Part shown: positions 31,225 to 40,517 of the stretch, one piece after another
Numbering within the stretch: position 1 is the stretch's first letter
Layout: each line of letters opens with the position of its first letter
NCBI GenBank assembly: GCA_964578605.1
Contig: CAZODO010000017.1
Coordinates: forward strand, 4,566-68,565
DNA: 64,000 nucleotides
Source of the DNA: JAXMHN01 sp964578605
GTDB lineage: Bacteria > Verrucomicrobiota > Verrucomicrobiia > Limisphaerales > SIBE01
Direction: 5' to 3'
Notes under the pieces: model-generated
Told to the model about the DNA's origin: nothing
What the model saw: only the letters and a program-made list of their open reading frames with translations
The model's database searches: none
Program-made: the position numbers and the translations under genes

Positions 31225-31726
31225 AGCGCTTCGAAGCGAACCAAAGCCAGCAAGGATTGAACAAGGCCATAAAGCCGTTCGCAAACCGGCGCTCCGCCCG
31301 AGGGACAACAAGAGTCAAGTGCATCACCCAAATTGAGAGGGGCTGAAGCCAAGGCGCCGGTCGCAGGGGAGTCTGCGTCATCCGGTCAGGCTGCCGGGTC
31401 GGTAAAGACTTGGGGACAGGTTCGGGTCGATAGCCATACACCCTATTTGTTACAATTTCATGCCTTATTCATGATATATTCCTCAGTATAGCACGAGTAT
31501 AGCACGACTAAAGCACCAGTATGTCATTAGCGGACGCAAAGTGTTGGCGGACAAGGTTTTGGGCAGGTGCGGTCCCCGAACCCGCCCGCCTGATCTCAGG
31601 CTGGCAAACAAACCCGTTCCAGCCGACAATCAGGTCCGATGCGGGTCAGCGAGCGTCAATTTAAGGTGTGTTTCCGGCACCAGGTGCTCTTTACGCGCGG
31701 AGTGTTCGATCCGGGGAACCCCTTGC
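31225..31726. other. Intergenic 0.5 kb with an 11-bp direct repeat (31487-31519)
   Basis: No convincing gene is present between the DAHP synthase and the next phosphatase-family gene. Around 31440-31525 the DNA becomes AT-rich, with three head-to-tail 11-bp units at 31487-31519: TATAGCACGAG, TATAGCACGAC and TAAAGCACCAG, one unit per helical turn. This could be a protein-binding array upstream of the phosphatase gene. The rest is nondescript; the open frame upstream of 31727 is not protein-like. Confidence 0.6.
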
Positions 31727-33124
31727 ATGAAGCGCACCGCTGTCATTGATGTTGTTGGGCTCGCTCAATCGTTGATAGGCGATGCGACGCCCCGGATCAG
31801 AGCGCTTGCGGCGGGGGGCGCGATGGCCACGATTCGCCCCGCCTTCCCCGCGGTGACCTGCACGGCGCAGTCGAATTACCTGACGGGACGTTTGCCGAGC
31901 GAGCACGGGATTGTCGGGAACGGCTGGTACAATCGTTCTCTGGCCGAGGTTCAGTTCTGGAAACAATCGAACCACCTCGTCCAGGGCCGCAAGCTCTGGG
32001 AGGACCTGCGCGACAAGAACCCGGGCTTCACGTGCGCCAAGATCTTCTGGTGGTACAATATGTATTCCACCGCGGACTACTCCATCACGCCCCGGCCGCT
32101 TTACCCGGCGGACGGGCGCAAGGTTTTCGACGTCTACACCTGGCCGTTCTCCATCCGCAACGAGATCAAAGCCAACCTGGGCGCGTTTCCGTTTCCGGCC
32201 TTTTGGGGACCGGCGGCGGGTGTGCGGTCAGCGCAGTTCGCCCCGGATGCCGTTTCGCAATGGATTGCCCGTGCCGCCATGTGGTTCGAGCGGAAATACA
32301 AGCCGGCACTTTCGCTGGTTTACCTGCCTCACCTTGATTACAGCCTGCAACGGCTTGGGCCACGACACCCATCCATCCCGGAGGATCTAAAGCGGATCGA
32401 CGACGTTGTCGGGAGCCTGATCACCTTTTACCAGGACCATTCCGTGCAAGTGGTGCTGCTGTCCGAATATGCCATCGGTCCGGTCGACACTCCGGTGCAT
32501 CTGAACCGGCTTTTCAGGGAGCGCGGCTGGATCGCGATCAAGGACGAGCTCGGGCTGGAAATGCTCGATTGCGGTGCGAGCAAGGTGTTCGCGGTTGCCG
32601 ATCACCAGGTGGCGCACGTTTACTTGAACGATCGCTCGCTCGAACCGGCCGTGCGCGACCTGCTTGCCGCAACGCCCGGCGTCGAACGCGTCCTCGGCCC
32701 AGCGGATCGGGCCGCTTTCGGGATTGACCACGAACGCGCTGGCGACCTGATTGCCATCGCCAGCGAAAACGCCTGGTTCACTTATTACTACTGGAAAGAC
32801 GACCGCATGGCGCCGGACTTCGCTCGAACCGTTGATATCCATCGGAAGCCCGGATATGACCCGGTCGAACTCTTCCTGGACCCTGCGCAGCGGTGGATGA
32901 AGGCGAAGATCGCGTTGAAGCTGCTGAAGAAGAAACTCGGCTTCCGCATGCTCATGGACGTGATACCCCTCGAGGCCCGCCTTGTGAAAGGCTCGCACGG
33001 GCGCATTCCAAGCGATCCAGCGCAGTTCCCGGTGTTGATTGCCGAAAAACCGTCGGTTCTAAAGAAGGACACCCTGGACTCGACGGAAGTCTGCGGCGTT
33101 CTTCGGGACGCCCTAATCAGCTGA
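31727..33124 (+). CDS. Alkaline-phosphatase-superfamily phosphodiesterase (nucleotide pyrophosphatase-like)
   Basis: The 465-residue protein starts MKRTAVIDVVGLAQSL, with the metal-binding Asp in VIDVVGL and the nucleophilic Thr in PAFPAVTCTAQSNYLTG. Later sites are YLPHLDYSLQRLGPRH and LLSEYAIGPVD, with a final His near MAPDFARTVDIHRKPGYDP. This is the type I phosphodiesterase/nucleotide pyrophosphatase fold. It is usually cytoplasmic in this form (no signal peptide). Substrate unknown; members occur near carbohydrate and isoprenoid genes in other phyla, but none is adjacent here. Confidence 0.8.
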   Translation: MKRTAVIDVVGLAQSLIGDATPRIRALAAGGAMATIRPAFPAVTCTAQSNYLTGRLPSEHGIVGNGWYNRSLAEVQFWKQSNHLVQGRKLWEDLRDKNPGFTCAKIFWWYNMYSTADYSITPRPLYPADGRKVFDVYTWPFSIRNEIKANLGAFPFPAFWGPAAGVRSAQFAPDAVSQWIARAAMWFERKYKPALSLVYLPHLDYSLQRLGPRHPSIPEDLKRIDDVVGSLITFYQDHSVQVVLLSEYAIGPVDTPVHLNRLFRERGWIAIKDELGLEMLDCGASKVFAVADHQVAHVYLNDRSLEPAVRDLLAATPGVERVLGPADRAAFGIDHERAGDLIAIASENAWFTYYYWKDDRMAPDFARTVDIHRKPGYDPVELFLDPAQRWMKAKIALKLLKKKLGFRMLMDVIPLEARLVKGSHGRIPSDPAQFPVLIAEKPSVLKKDTLDSTEVCGVLRDALIS

Positions 33125-33176
33125 CGGAGGCGTTCCGTGGTCCTTTCCGCCACGCAGGCAACGGCCTCCGAACGCG

Positions 33177-34601
33177 TCAACGGGCGCGAACGTCAAAGCA
33201 GAAGAGCGTGTCGTGATACCGCAAGTAAAGGCGGCCTTGATAAATCACGGGATGCGTCCAAGCATCACTCTTGCGGCCAGGCACGAGGCGGAACCGTCCC
33301 GCCACTGCAAACTGATCGGGCCCGGGTTTGAGCAAGACGGCTTCCCCTTCCTGGCTCACGCAATAGAGCCGCTGATCGGCGTAGAGCACCGGGCCTTGAT
33401 CAAGCCCGGTGATTTCGTAGCGCACAGCGCCCGTTGCGGCATCGACGGCAGCCCAGCCCCTTCGTTTGCGGTACCACGAGCCGAACAAGGTGCCTTCAAG
33501 ATGAACCAGCCCGCCATGGCAGGTGTCGAGCGGGGTGGTCCATCCCACGTCGACGCCGCTTTCCGGTTCCGGCGGAATCCGGAACCACTTGCCCCCTTGC
33601 TTCGTGTCGGGAGCTGTGATGAAAACACCGTTGCCAACGATCACAGGCGTGGTGGCAATGACGGAGTACTGCGTTGGGTAAGGCTGCGTCCAGAGCAGCT
33701 TCCCCGTATCCGCGTCCACACCGAACACATGGCGAAGCGAGCAGTTAACGATCTGCCGGCGGCCATGGAACGAGAAGAGGATGGGCGAGGAATAACTGCA
33801 CGAGTCGATGGCGCCTTCGGGTTGCGAGAGCCTTTGCTGGGCGGGGTTGGAAGACTGGCCCAACCGGAGGGGCTCGGTCATCCAAACCGTGGCGCCGGTT
33901 CGTTTGTCCACCGCCGCCATGAGCGCGCGCGAGCCTCCTGGCGTCAGGATCAACCTTGGTCCATCGACAAGAAGGTTCTCGCTGGTGGCCCATGTAATGT
34001 TCTTGCCTCCGAACCGCTCGAACATGTTGAACGACCACACCTCGCGCCCGGTGTCCGCATCGAAGCAGGCAACCCGGCCATGGGCGTTCATATGGTAGAG
34101 ATAGCCCTCGCTGAGGGTGCAACTGGCGCGCGCTCCCGGGTAAGGCCCCTTCCACGATTGCCCGTGGGTGGCAGTCCACAGCTTGCGACCTTGAAGATCG
34201 AGGGCCAGGATCCGGAGATCCTCGTCGAACTCGCCCGCGAGAAACATCCGTCCATTGGAAAGGATCGGGGCGGAGTAGCCTTGGCCTGCACCGTTGGTCT
34301 TCCAGAGCAAGGGCGGTCCTGACTCCGGCCACGATGGCAGGAGACCGGTTTCATCGCAGATGGCGTCCCGCCTGGGTCCGCGCCACTGGGCCCAGCCGGG
34401 TTCGGGAGACGCGATCAGCTCTGGGCCCGTGATGGATGGCGGTGTGTCGCCGCCCTGCACCAGGCGAGGCGCTGGAGCGGCCACGAAACTCACGATGAGC
34501 ACCGCCGGCGTCCACCACCTGTCGCGGAACGTGCAGCGTCGGGCGCTCCTCCGTCCTGTTCGTCGCGGTGAGTCGCTTGCCTTCGGGATGAGCGCGTCCA
34601 T
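33177..34601 (-). CDS. PQQ-like beta-propeller protein, secreted
   Basis: The 474-residue protein has a hydrophobic segment near its start (RDRWWTPAVLIVSFVAAPAP), consistent with export. It then shows the family opening WAQWRGPRRDAICDETGLLP and repeated blades (LAGEFDEDLRILALDLQGRK; RVACFDADTGREVWSFNMFE; VFGVDADTGKLLW). Such proteins resemble BamB/PQQ-dehydrogenase propellers but lack a quinone dehydrogenase active site. They are typical of Planctomycetes and Verrucomicrobia. An earlier start (34667) would overlap the TMEM14 gene, so 34601 is preferred. It is the last gene of a long minus-strand series. Confidence 0.82.
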   Translation of the reverse strand: MDALIPKASDSPRRTGRRSARRCTFRDRWWTPAVLIVSFVAAPAPRLVQGGDTPPSITGPELIASPEPGWAQWRGPRRDAICDETGLLPSWPESGPPLLWKTNGAGQGYSAPILSNGRMFLAGEFDEDLRILALDLQGRKLWTATHGQSWKGPYPGARASCTLSEGYLYHMNAHGRVACFDADTGREVWSFNMFERFGGKNITWATSENLLVDGPRLILTPGGSRALMAAVDKRTGATVWMTEPLRLGQSSNPAQQRLSQPEGAIDSCSYSSPILFSFHGRRQIVNCSLRHVFGVDADTGKLLWTQPYPTQYSVIATTPVIVGNGVFITAPDTKQGGKWFRIPPEPESGVDVGWTTPLDTCHGGLVHLEGTLFGSWYRKRRGWAAVDAATGAVRYEITGLDQGPVLYADQRLYCVSQEGEAVLLKPGPDQFAVAGRFRLVPGRKSDAWTHPVIYQGRLYLRYHDTLFCFDVRAR

Positions 34602-34647
34602 GCTTGGCAGACAAAAGAAGCCACGGTGGAACGTCAATCCAAATGAT

Positions 34648-34947
34648 CTACGCCGGGCCGCCCGCAACGAAACGCAAGAGAAGCGCCGCGGCCGTCAACA
34701 GGATCAACAGGCCGGCGGGCATGAACTTCCTGGTCTTGGCATAGCGGATGATAAAGACGACCAGGAGGATTCCCAGGAGCAGGTTGGCGCCGAGCGGCCA
34801 GGCAACGACGCCCGCAGCGAACAAAGCCAGCGCCAGCGCGAACAGCACCGACGTGATCAAGGAAACCTTGCTTCCCGCTTTGAGGAATCCCGCCACGCCG
34901 CCAGCAATCAGGAGAACGATATAAATCCAGAGAATGGTATTTGCCAT
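34648..34947 (-). CDS. TMEM14-family small membrane protein
   Basis: This 99-residue protein has four membrane segments in the TMEM14/UPF0136 pattern: WIYIVLLIAGGVAGFLKAGS, KVSLITSVLFALALALFAAG, NLLLGILLVVFIIRYAKTRK and FMPAGLLILLTAAALLLRFV, with the signature GxxGFxKAGSKxSL. Bacterial and plastid members are thought to transport small hydrophobic molecules, such as fatty acids, but the bacterial function is unproven. It lies 91 bp after moaE. Confidence 0.85.
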   Translation of the reverse strand: MANTILWIYIVLLIAGGVAGFLKAGSKVSLITSVLFALALALFAAGVVAWPLGANLLLGILLVVFIIRYAKTRKFMPAGLLILLTAAALLLRFVAGGPA

Positions 34948-35038
34948 AAGAACCGGGGCAACCTTACCCGCGAACTCCGCGCAATGACACCAGGAAATCG
35001 CGGCGCGGCATGGGAGCGATCCTCCCGGCGGCGGACCC

Positions 35039-35428
35039 TCACCGTCTCGGGTGTTTCCAAATGGGAACGACGCGTTTCATCTGATCGATCAGATGCTGGC
35101 AAGCCTCGAAGGCCTCGCCTCGGTGCGGCGCCAGGACCTCGACCCAGAGAGAAGGCGCGCCATGAGGAACAAACCCGATCCGATGCACCAACCGAATCGA
35201 GCGAATGGGCCAGCGCCGTTCCAGTTCGTCAAACAGCTGTTCGAATTGGTGTTCGGCCATTTTGACGAACGCTTCGTACTCGATTCCTTGAATGGCGTGA
35301 CCGCCCTCGGTTCCCCGCACGACACCGAGAAAGGTGATGACGGCGCCGATGTCCGGCGCCCGGCTGCGTCCTTGCCGCAACTGCGTTTCGTCAATCGGGT
35401 CGCTTGTGATCTTGATTTCGCGAAGCAT
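35039..35428 (-). CDS. moaE: Molybdopterin synthase catalytic subunit
   Basis: MoaE transfers sulfur from thiocarboxylated MoaD to precursor Z, making molybdopterin. The 129-residue protein has the expected features: VITFLGVVRG near residue 32, the YEAFVKMAEHQFEQL helix, LVHRIGFVPHGAPSLWVEVL, and the catalytic Lys region MKRVVPIWKHP near the C-terminus. It sits 17 bp after moaD, as is usual. No moaA, moaC or mobA gene is in the window, so the rest of the pathway is elsewhere. Confidence 0.92.
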   Translation of the reverse strand: MLREIKITSDPIDETQLRQGRSRAPDIGAVITFLGVVRGTEGGHAIQGIEYEAFVKMAEHQFEQLFDELERRWPIRSIRLVHRIGFVPHGAPSLWVEVLAPHRGEAFEACQHLIDQMKRVVPIWKHPRR

Positions 35429-35445
35429 GCGCCTACTCTTGACTT

Positions 35446-35691
35446 CTAGCCGCCCTGAACGGGGGGGAACAGCGAGACGTGGTCGTCTTCCTGAAGTCTG
35501 TACTTGCGGTCCTGGTACTCGACCCCCACAGCCGTCAGGGTGGATTTTGCCATGGGCGCCAGGCGTGGGAAGCGCTCGTAAAGGCGGCTCAGCAGGTCGC
35601 CCAGGGTGCTCCCGGGAGCGACTTCCGCCGCAGTCTCCGCGCAGCCTGCCAGGTCTTTGAAATACGAGTAAAAGGTCACCTGCACCTTCAT
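35446..35691 (-). CDS. moaD: Molybdopterin synthase sulfur carrier
   Basis: The 81-residue ubiquitin-like protein starts MKVQVTFYSYFKDLAG and ends FPPVQGG; the C-terminal Gly-Gly is the site adenylated and thiocarboxylated to carry sulfur. LSRLYERFPRLAP and VGVEYQDRKYRLQEDDHVSL match the family. The start at 35691 is preferred over an upstream ATG because it gives the usual beginning and a 13-bp gap to hpt. It forms a pair with moaE. Confidence 0.9.
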   Translation of the reverse strand: MKVQVTFYSYFKDLAGCAETAAEVAPGSTLGDLLSRLYERFPRLAPMAKSTLTAVGVEYQDRKYRLQEDDHVSLFPPVQGG

Positions 35692-35704
35692 GGCATCCAC
35701 CTTG

Positions 35705-36310
35705 TCATTCTTCGGCACTGGACTTGAAGACCTCCGGCTTCAGCACACCGATAAACGGGAGGTTGCGATACCGCTCGGCGTAATCCAATCCGTACCCCAC
35801 GACGAAGAGGTCAGGAATCTCGAAGCCCACGTAATCCGCTTCAATCGGTTCCGTCCGGCGCGACGCTTTATTCAGCAACACGCAGGACTTGATCGCACGC
35901 GGCTGCAACTGGCGCAAACGAGCCAGAACCGAACCCAGCGTCCGGCCAGTGTCCAAGATATCGTCCACCAGGAGAACATCCCGCCCACGGATATCCAAGC
36001 GCAGTTCTTTCGTGAAAACGAGGTCCCGCGACACCGTTCCCTGCCTGTAGCTGGACACCCCGATAAAATCGAGTCCGAGCGGCAGCGAGAGGCGGCGGAT
36101 GAGGTCTGCCAGGAACATCACGGTGCCGTTGAGGAGCGCCACAACCACAAGGTCGCTGCCCTTAAAGTCAGCCGTGATCAACTGCGCCAGTTCGCGCACC
36201 CTCTGTCTCAATTGCGGCTCCGAGATCAGGACCCGCTCGACCTGCCCCCGCAATCGGGGCGGCACGCGGGAAGCCCCCTCGGAACGCGCGGGTTGGATGC
36301 CGCTCTTCAT
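35705..36310 (-). CDS. hpt: Hypoxanthine phosphoribosyltransferase
   Basis: This purine salvage enzyme converts hypoxanthine and/or guanine to the nucleotides using PRPP. The 201-residue protein has the PRPP-binding loop VLLVDDILDTGRTL near residue 115, the ALLNGTVMFLADLIRRL loop, and C-terminal VGYGLDYAERYRNLPFIGVL. The N-terminus has about 20 extra residues. It is followed by moaD 13 bp later and preceded by the dUTPase gene, suggesting cotranscription, although the combination is not functionally obvious. Cytoplasmic. Confidence 0.92.
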   Translation of the reverse strand: MKSGIQPARSEGASRVPPRLRGQVERVLISEPQLRQRVRELAQLITADFKGSDLVVVALLNGTVMFLADLIRRLSLPLGLDFIGVSSYRQGTVSRDLVFTKELRLDIRGRDVLLVDDILDTGRTLGSVLARLRQLQPRAIKSCVLLNKASRRTEPIEADYVGFEIPDLFVVGYGLDYAERYRNLPFIGVLKPEVFKSSAEE

Positions 36311-36349
36311 TCGCTCGCCACGTCTGACCGATTGGGCCCGCGCCGCCGA

Positions 36350-36730
36350 TCAGATATGCTTGGAATCCAGTTCGTCCTTGGCCACATACCCGCTTTCCTG
36401 GCGCTGGAAATTGACAGCGTTCTTCTTGACGTAGGCATTGAACACATCGTCCGCGCTCATCCCGAGGACCTGAGCCGCGCTGATCAGGAAATGGAACAGG
36501 TCGACCACTTCGACCCGGGCGTTCTGTTCGTCGAACTTCTGGTATTTGGCCCACCATTTCCAGGGCACACTATCCGTGAGTTCGGCGATCTCTTGCGTCA
36601 TTGCCCGGCAATAGTTCAGAAGCCACCGAATGCGCTCGTCGTGATCCATGCCGTCCGTCTTGACCCCAATGCGTTCGTTCAGGGCCTTCTGCATTCGAAA
36701 TAACTCCCGCAACTGATCAGGCGTTTCCAT
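36350..36730 (-). CDS. Dimeric all-alpha dUTPase (dUTP diphosphatase)
   Basis: The 126-residue protein belongs to the all-alpha NTP-pyrophosphohydrolase superfamily, dimeric dUTPase type. Motifs are AMTQEIAELTDSVPWKWWAK (EIAEL with the following WKWW), then NARVEVVDLFHFLISAAQVL with EVVD, and FNAYVKKNAVNFQRQESG. The paired Glu/Asp residues bind Mg2+. It would hydrolyse dUTP (and dUDP) to dUMP. The start at METPDQL is preferred over a longer frame. It sits 39 bp before hpt. Confidence 0.85.
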   Translation of the reverse strand: METPDQLRELFRMQKALNERIGVKTDGMDHDERIRWLLNYCRAMTQEIAELTDSVPWKWWAKYQKFDEQNARVEVVDLFHFLISAAQVLGMSADDVFNAYVKKNAVNFQRQESGYVAKDELDSKHI

Positions 36731-36788
36731 GGGTTCGAAGCTTTCCTGCTCCCGTTGCGGAAGCAAGGAGAAAGCTCAACTCCGCCGC

Positions 36789-37862
36789 TTAAACCAGCCA
36801 GCTTGCCAGCCCCTCGGCAACGAACGTGTCGTCGTTCAGTTCAGGGTAACTGGAATAGACCCGGTCGATCTCGCGCTTTTGGCCCGGCGACAGCCCCTGG
36901 TTGGGGTCAAGGCACGTGGTGCCAGTCATCAAACCCTGCCGGCGGAGCACTTCGTGGATTCCCGCAATGCATCCCGCAAATCCGTTCGCGGCATCAAAGA
37001 ACGCCGCGTTGCAGTCCGTCACCTTTGCCGCGAGGGTGAGCAATTCGGCAGGCAACGATTTCTTGCCGCGATGACGCTTGCACAGATCCAGCACTCGAAC
37101 AGCCGATTGCGTCCAGCACGCCCAATGTCCAAGCAAACCGCCCGGAATCCCCAGCCGCACCGTTCGCCCGCGCACCGTGAATTCGTGTTCTGTCAGGAGG
37201 TCCAGGACAATGTGATCGTCATTGCCTGTGTAAAGCGCAATCTCCCCTGCCCTGCCCGATTCCGCAATGGCCCGGACCACCTCCAGCGTCTGGTACCGGT
37301 TGAACGGGGCAATCTTGATCGCTGCAAGGTTCGGGATTTCCGCCAGCTTCCGCCAAAATTCCAGACCCAGGACGCGCCCGCCCACCGCCGGCTGAAGGTA
37401 AAACCCGATGATGGGGATCTCCCGGGCCACCGTGGCGCAGTGCTGCAGAAGGGCGCGGTTCTCTTCATGCGCCAGAGCCGCCAACGACAAAAGGCCGGCG
37501 TGGTAACCGCATTCTCTCGAGAAAACCGCCTCGGCAACAGCTTGCCGGGTGCGCCCGCAAATCCCGGCAATGCGGACCGTTTGGCGCCGTATAGCCTTGT
37601 CGCACTGCTCGACAACCGACGCCGCCAGTTCAAGCACCGGTTTGAACAAGCCGATCTTGGGATCGCGGATTTCAAACTGGGTCGTATGCACTCCCACGGC
37701 AATGCCTCCCGCTCCCGCCGCATGGTAATAGCGGGTCAAGGCGCGCTGGCGCCGCTCGTCGAACTCCCTAGCGCGGGTCAAGGCCAGCGGGTGCGCCGGG
37801 ATGACCACGCCATCCTGCAGAACATTCGAGACCCAGGCGGGAACAGTGGGATAGACAGCCAT
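36789..37862 (-). CDS. Dihydrodipicolinate-synthase-family aldolase
   Basis: The 357-residue protein has a DHDPS/NAL-type TIM barrel: YHAAGAGGIAVGVHTTQFEI, IIGFYLQPAVGGRVLG and the candidate Schiff-base Lys in NLAAIKIAPFNRYQTL. It is longer than typical DapA, and the C-terminal region (HRGKKSLPAELLTLAAKVTD) belongs to a clade common in Verrucomicrobia and Planctomycetes with unknown substrates, probably a 2-keto acid. It begins 16 bp after the epimerase gene, so they are probably one operon. Not assigned to lysine biosynthesis. Confidence 0.78.
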   Translation of the reverse strand: MAVYPTVPAWVSNVLQDGVVIPAHPLALTRAREFDERRQRALTRYYHAAGAGGIAVGVHTTQFEIRDPKIGLFKPVLELAASVVEQCDKAIRRQTVRIAGICGRTRQAVAEAVFSRECGYHAGLLSLAALAHEENRALLQHCATVAREIPIIGFYLQPAVGGRVLGLEFWRKLAEIPNLAAIKIAPFNRYQTLEVVRAIAESGRAGEIALYTGNDDHIVLDLLTEHEFTVRGRTVRLGIPGGLLGHWACWTQSAVRVLDLCKRHRGKKSLPAELLTLAAKVTDCNAAFFDAANGFAGCIAGIHEVLRRQGLMTGTTCLDPNQGLSPGQKREIDRVYSSYPELNDDTFVAEGLASWLV

Positions 37863-37878
37863 AGACGACGCTGGAAGG

Positions 37879-38937
37879 TTAAAACTGGCCGCTGCGCACT
37901 TCGAAATGGGTCGGTTTCCCCAAGGTCGCCCCGCCGCGCTTGATCCAATCGGCAATCCACTCGAGCACCCGATCGACGGGAGTGGCGGGCGGTCCCAGGG
38001 CGGTGAAGAGCCTCGACGCGTTGCTGAGCAGCGCGGTGTCCGCTTCGGCGCCTGCAAAGAGCGGCTCCCGTCCCATCCCTTGGCCAAAGCGGAGCGCCAG
38101 ATCACGGACCTTGAGCCTCTCCAACCCGGTCAGATTGAAGACCGCCGATGGACTCGACGCCAGGGCGAAGGCTCGCAGAATTGCATCATTGGCGTCGCCT
38201 TGCCAAAGGCAATTGAGATAGCCGGTGCTCAGATCGATCGGCTGGCGGTTCCAGACCTTTTGCGCGATGTCCACCAGCACGCCGTAGCGCAGCTCAACAG
38301 CGTAATTCAGCCGCAAGATAGCGAAACGCGTGTTCCGTGTGCGTGAGTAGTATTCGAAAATTCTCTCGCGAGCCAATGCGGCGGAACCGTACTCCCCAAC
38401 CGGCGACGGAGGATCGTCCTCGTTGCATCCTCCACATTGCACCGGGACCAACGGGTAAACGTTGCCGGTAGAAAGCGCCACGATTCGCGAGGATGGATAC
38501 CGTTCCGCAACGTGGGCAGGGACCAGGGTGTTGACGGCCCAGGTCTGCCAGGGGTTCTGCTGCGTCCCGAACTTCATCCCAACCAGGTAGACCACGTCCT
38601 GAGCCTCGGGCAACCGCATGGTATCGTCCCGGTTGAGCAGATCACACGGGATCGTCTCGATCTCACATTCCTCGAGCCAGCGCCGGCTGCGAGGATCGGT
38701 AAACCGGCTGACCGCGACAATGCGGAGCGTTCGGCCGGCCGCCATGGCCGCGCGGCGCGCCAAAAGGCAGAGCGAAGGTCCCATCTTTCCGCTGGCGCCC
38801 AGGACCAGGAGCGGACTCTTGATCTGCGAGGTGAAATCGACCAGTTGCGGCGACGGGCGGGTGAGGATTGCGTTCAGTTCATCCTCTGAACGGATCCTCG
38901 CGGGCAGCGGCCCTTGGGTGGCAATTTCGTTTTCCAT
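37879..38937 (-). CDS. NAD-dependent epimerase/dehydratase-family protein
   Basis: The 352-residue protein has an extended-SDR Rossmann fold with LLVLGASGKMGPSLCLLARR (GxxGxxG-like), a VVYLVGMKFGTQQNPWQTW segment and ALSTGNVYPLVP followed by EYGSAALARERIFEYYSRT. The usual YxxxK pair reads YGSAA, so the catalytic Lys is missing and classical epimerase chemistry is uncertain. Substrate unknown. It is the first gene of a pair with the aldolase. Confidence 0.75.
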   Translation of the reverse strand: MENEIATQGPLPARIRSEDELNAILTRPSPQLVDFTSQIKSPLLVLGASGKMGPSLCLLARRAAMAAGRTLRIVAVSRFTDPRSRRWLEECEIETIPCDLLNRDDTMRLPEAQDVVYLVGMKFGTQQNPWQTWAVNTLVPAHVAERYPSSRIVALSTGNVYPLVPVQCGGCNEDDPPSPVGEYGSAALARERIFEYYSRTRNTRFAILRLNYAVELRYGVLVDIAQKVWNRQPIDLSTGYLNCLWQGDANDAILRAFALASSPSAVFNLTGLERLKVRDLALRFGQGMGREPLFAGAEADTALLSNASRLFTALGPPATPVDRVLEWIADWIKRGGATLGKPTHFEVRSGQF

Positions 38938-39041
38938 GAAGAGCTCTCGGAAGGATCATGCCAGAACCGCGCGCAAAAAGCCAAGCGCCGGACCGCCTGG
39001 ACAGGACCGCTTGCCGGTTTCCACCAAAAGAGGGGTGGCCG

Positions 39042-40361
39042 TCACCGAAAGATGAAGTGCGCCAGGAACACAGCGGTCAGCGCCCAGCCCATCCATGGAA
39101 TGCGGCCTGCCCTTCCGGTCCCGAGCATGAATCCGGCATAGACCACGTAACCGATGGCCAGGCCTTCGCTGATGCTGAAGGTAAGGGGCATCAGGATCAG
39201 GATCATTACGGCGGGGACGGCGGTCCCGAAATCGCGCAGATCAATCTTGGCCATGCCCTGCATCATCAAAACTCCCACAATCACCAAGGCGGGAGCCGTG
39301 GCCACGAGCGGCACGATCCGGATGATGGGATGGAAGATCAGCGCCAGCAGAAAACACGCGGCCACCACCCACGATGTCAGGCCCGTCCGGCCGCCTTCCT
39401 CAACGCCCGCAGCCGACTCGATATAGCTGGTCACGGTCGACGTCCCCAAGGTGGCCCCCACCATCGCCGCCGTGGCGTCGGCCGCCAGAGCCCGCTCGAT
39501 CCGGGGCAGGTTTCCTTGCGCATCAAGAAACCCCGCCCGCTCGCACACGCCGATCAACGTCCCCATGTTATCGAACAGGTCCACAAACAGCAGTGCGAGA
39601 ATCACCGGGATCAGCTCAATGAAATGCGCGAACACATAACCGAAATCGAGCGCCAGAAACGTGGGTGCGAGCGATGCGGGCGCATCGATCAGCGTTTCCG
39701 GGAGCGCCGTGAGCGTCCCTTTGCCGTCCGGGCCTGGCAGGAAGAACCCCAGCACCGTCAGAAGGGCGATGGAAAGAATCATGGCGCCGCGAAACTTCCG
39801 CCACATGAGCACCGAGGTCAGGAGAATGCCAAAAACCACCAGCAGCGCGGAAGGTTTGGACAGGGCGCCTGCTTTCACAAACGTCACCGGGTCCGCGGCG
39901 ATGATTCCGCCGTTCTTCAGTCCAATAAAGGCGATGAAAAGGCCAATCCCGCAACTGATCGCGATCTTGATCTCGGAGGGGATCGATTCGATCAGCTTTT
40001 GCCGCAGCCCGGTCAACGTCAGGATCAGGAAGAGCATGCCGCTCAGAAAGACCATTGCCAGCGCCGCTTGCCAGGGAATGTTCATGCCCAGGCAGACGGT
40101 ATAAGTGAAGAACGCGTTGATGCCCATCCCCGGCGCAAGGGCAATCGGGTAATTGGTCGCCAAGCCCATTACCGCCGTCATGATCGCCGAACCCAGAGCG
40201 GTCGCGCTGATCACTGCCCCGGCGTCCATTCCCGTCTCCGACAGAATCGCCGGATTCACCGCCAGGATGTAGGCCATGGCGGCAAACGTGGTCAAACCCG
40301 CGGTGATCTCGGTCCGAAGATTGGTGCCCTGCGCTCGCAGTTGGAAGAATCTCTCAAGCAT
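39042..40361 (-). CDS. NCS2-family purine permease (AzgA-like)
   Basis: This proton-coupled permease imports adenine, guanine or hypoxanthine. The 439-residue protein has about 12-14 membrane segments and the AzgA signatures: GLTTFAAMAYILAVNPAILS, TNYPIALAPGMGINAFFTYT, IKIAISCGIGLFIAFIGLKN and ALLFVDLFDNMGTLIGVCER. The last matches the FDxxGT motif of purine carriers. It may serve the salvage enzyme hpt, which lies about 3 kb away on the same strand. A 105-bp gap separates it from the epimerase gene. Confidence 0.88.
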   Translation of the reverse strand: MLERFFQLRAQGTNLRTEITAGLTTFAAMAYILAVNPAILSETGMDAGAVISATALGSAIMTAVMGLATNYPIALAPGMGINAFFTYTVCLGMNIPWQAALAMVFLSGMLFLILTLTGLRQKLIESIPSEIKIAISCGIGLFIAFIGLKNGGIIAADPVTFVKAGALSKPSALLVVFGILLTSVLMWRKFRGAMILSIALLTVLGFFLPGPDGKGTLTALPETLIDAPASLAPTFLALDFGYVFAHFIELIPVILALLFVDLFDNMGTLIGVCERAGFLDAQGNLPRIERALAADATAAMVGATLGTSTVTSYIESAAGVEEGGRTGLTSWVVAACFLLALIFHPIIRIVPLVATAPALVIVGVLMMQGMAKIDLRDFGTAVPAVMILILMPLTFSISEGLAIGYVVYAGFMLGTGRAGRIPWMGWALTAVFLAHFIFR

Positions 40362-40517
40362 GCGCCCGCATTCTTACCGCCGCCAGGCCGGTCCAAACAA
40401 GCCTGAGATCACGGCGACGGCCGTTTGGATAAGGCAGGCCGGTTCGGAGCGCCGGTGGCAATTGATGACTTTCAAGGGCCGGCCCGGCGGTCCGGCCCTG
40501 CCTTTCCTGCCGCTGGT

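Noticed and set aside
31541..31726. 62-residue N-terminal extension of the phosphodiesterase
   Set aside because: The extension is Arg/Cys-rich and unlike the family; the normal start MKRTAVIDVVG is at 31727.
38958..40406. 482-codon plus-strand frame opposite the purine permease
   Set aside because: It is a His/Arg/Gln-rich sequence complementary to membrane helices, with no recognisable motif.
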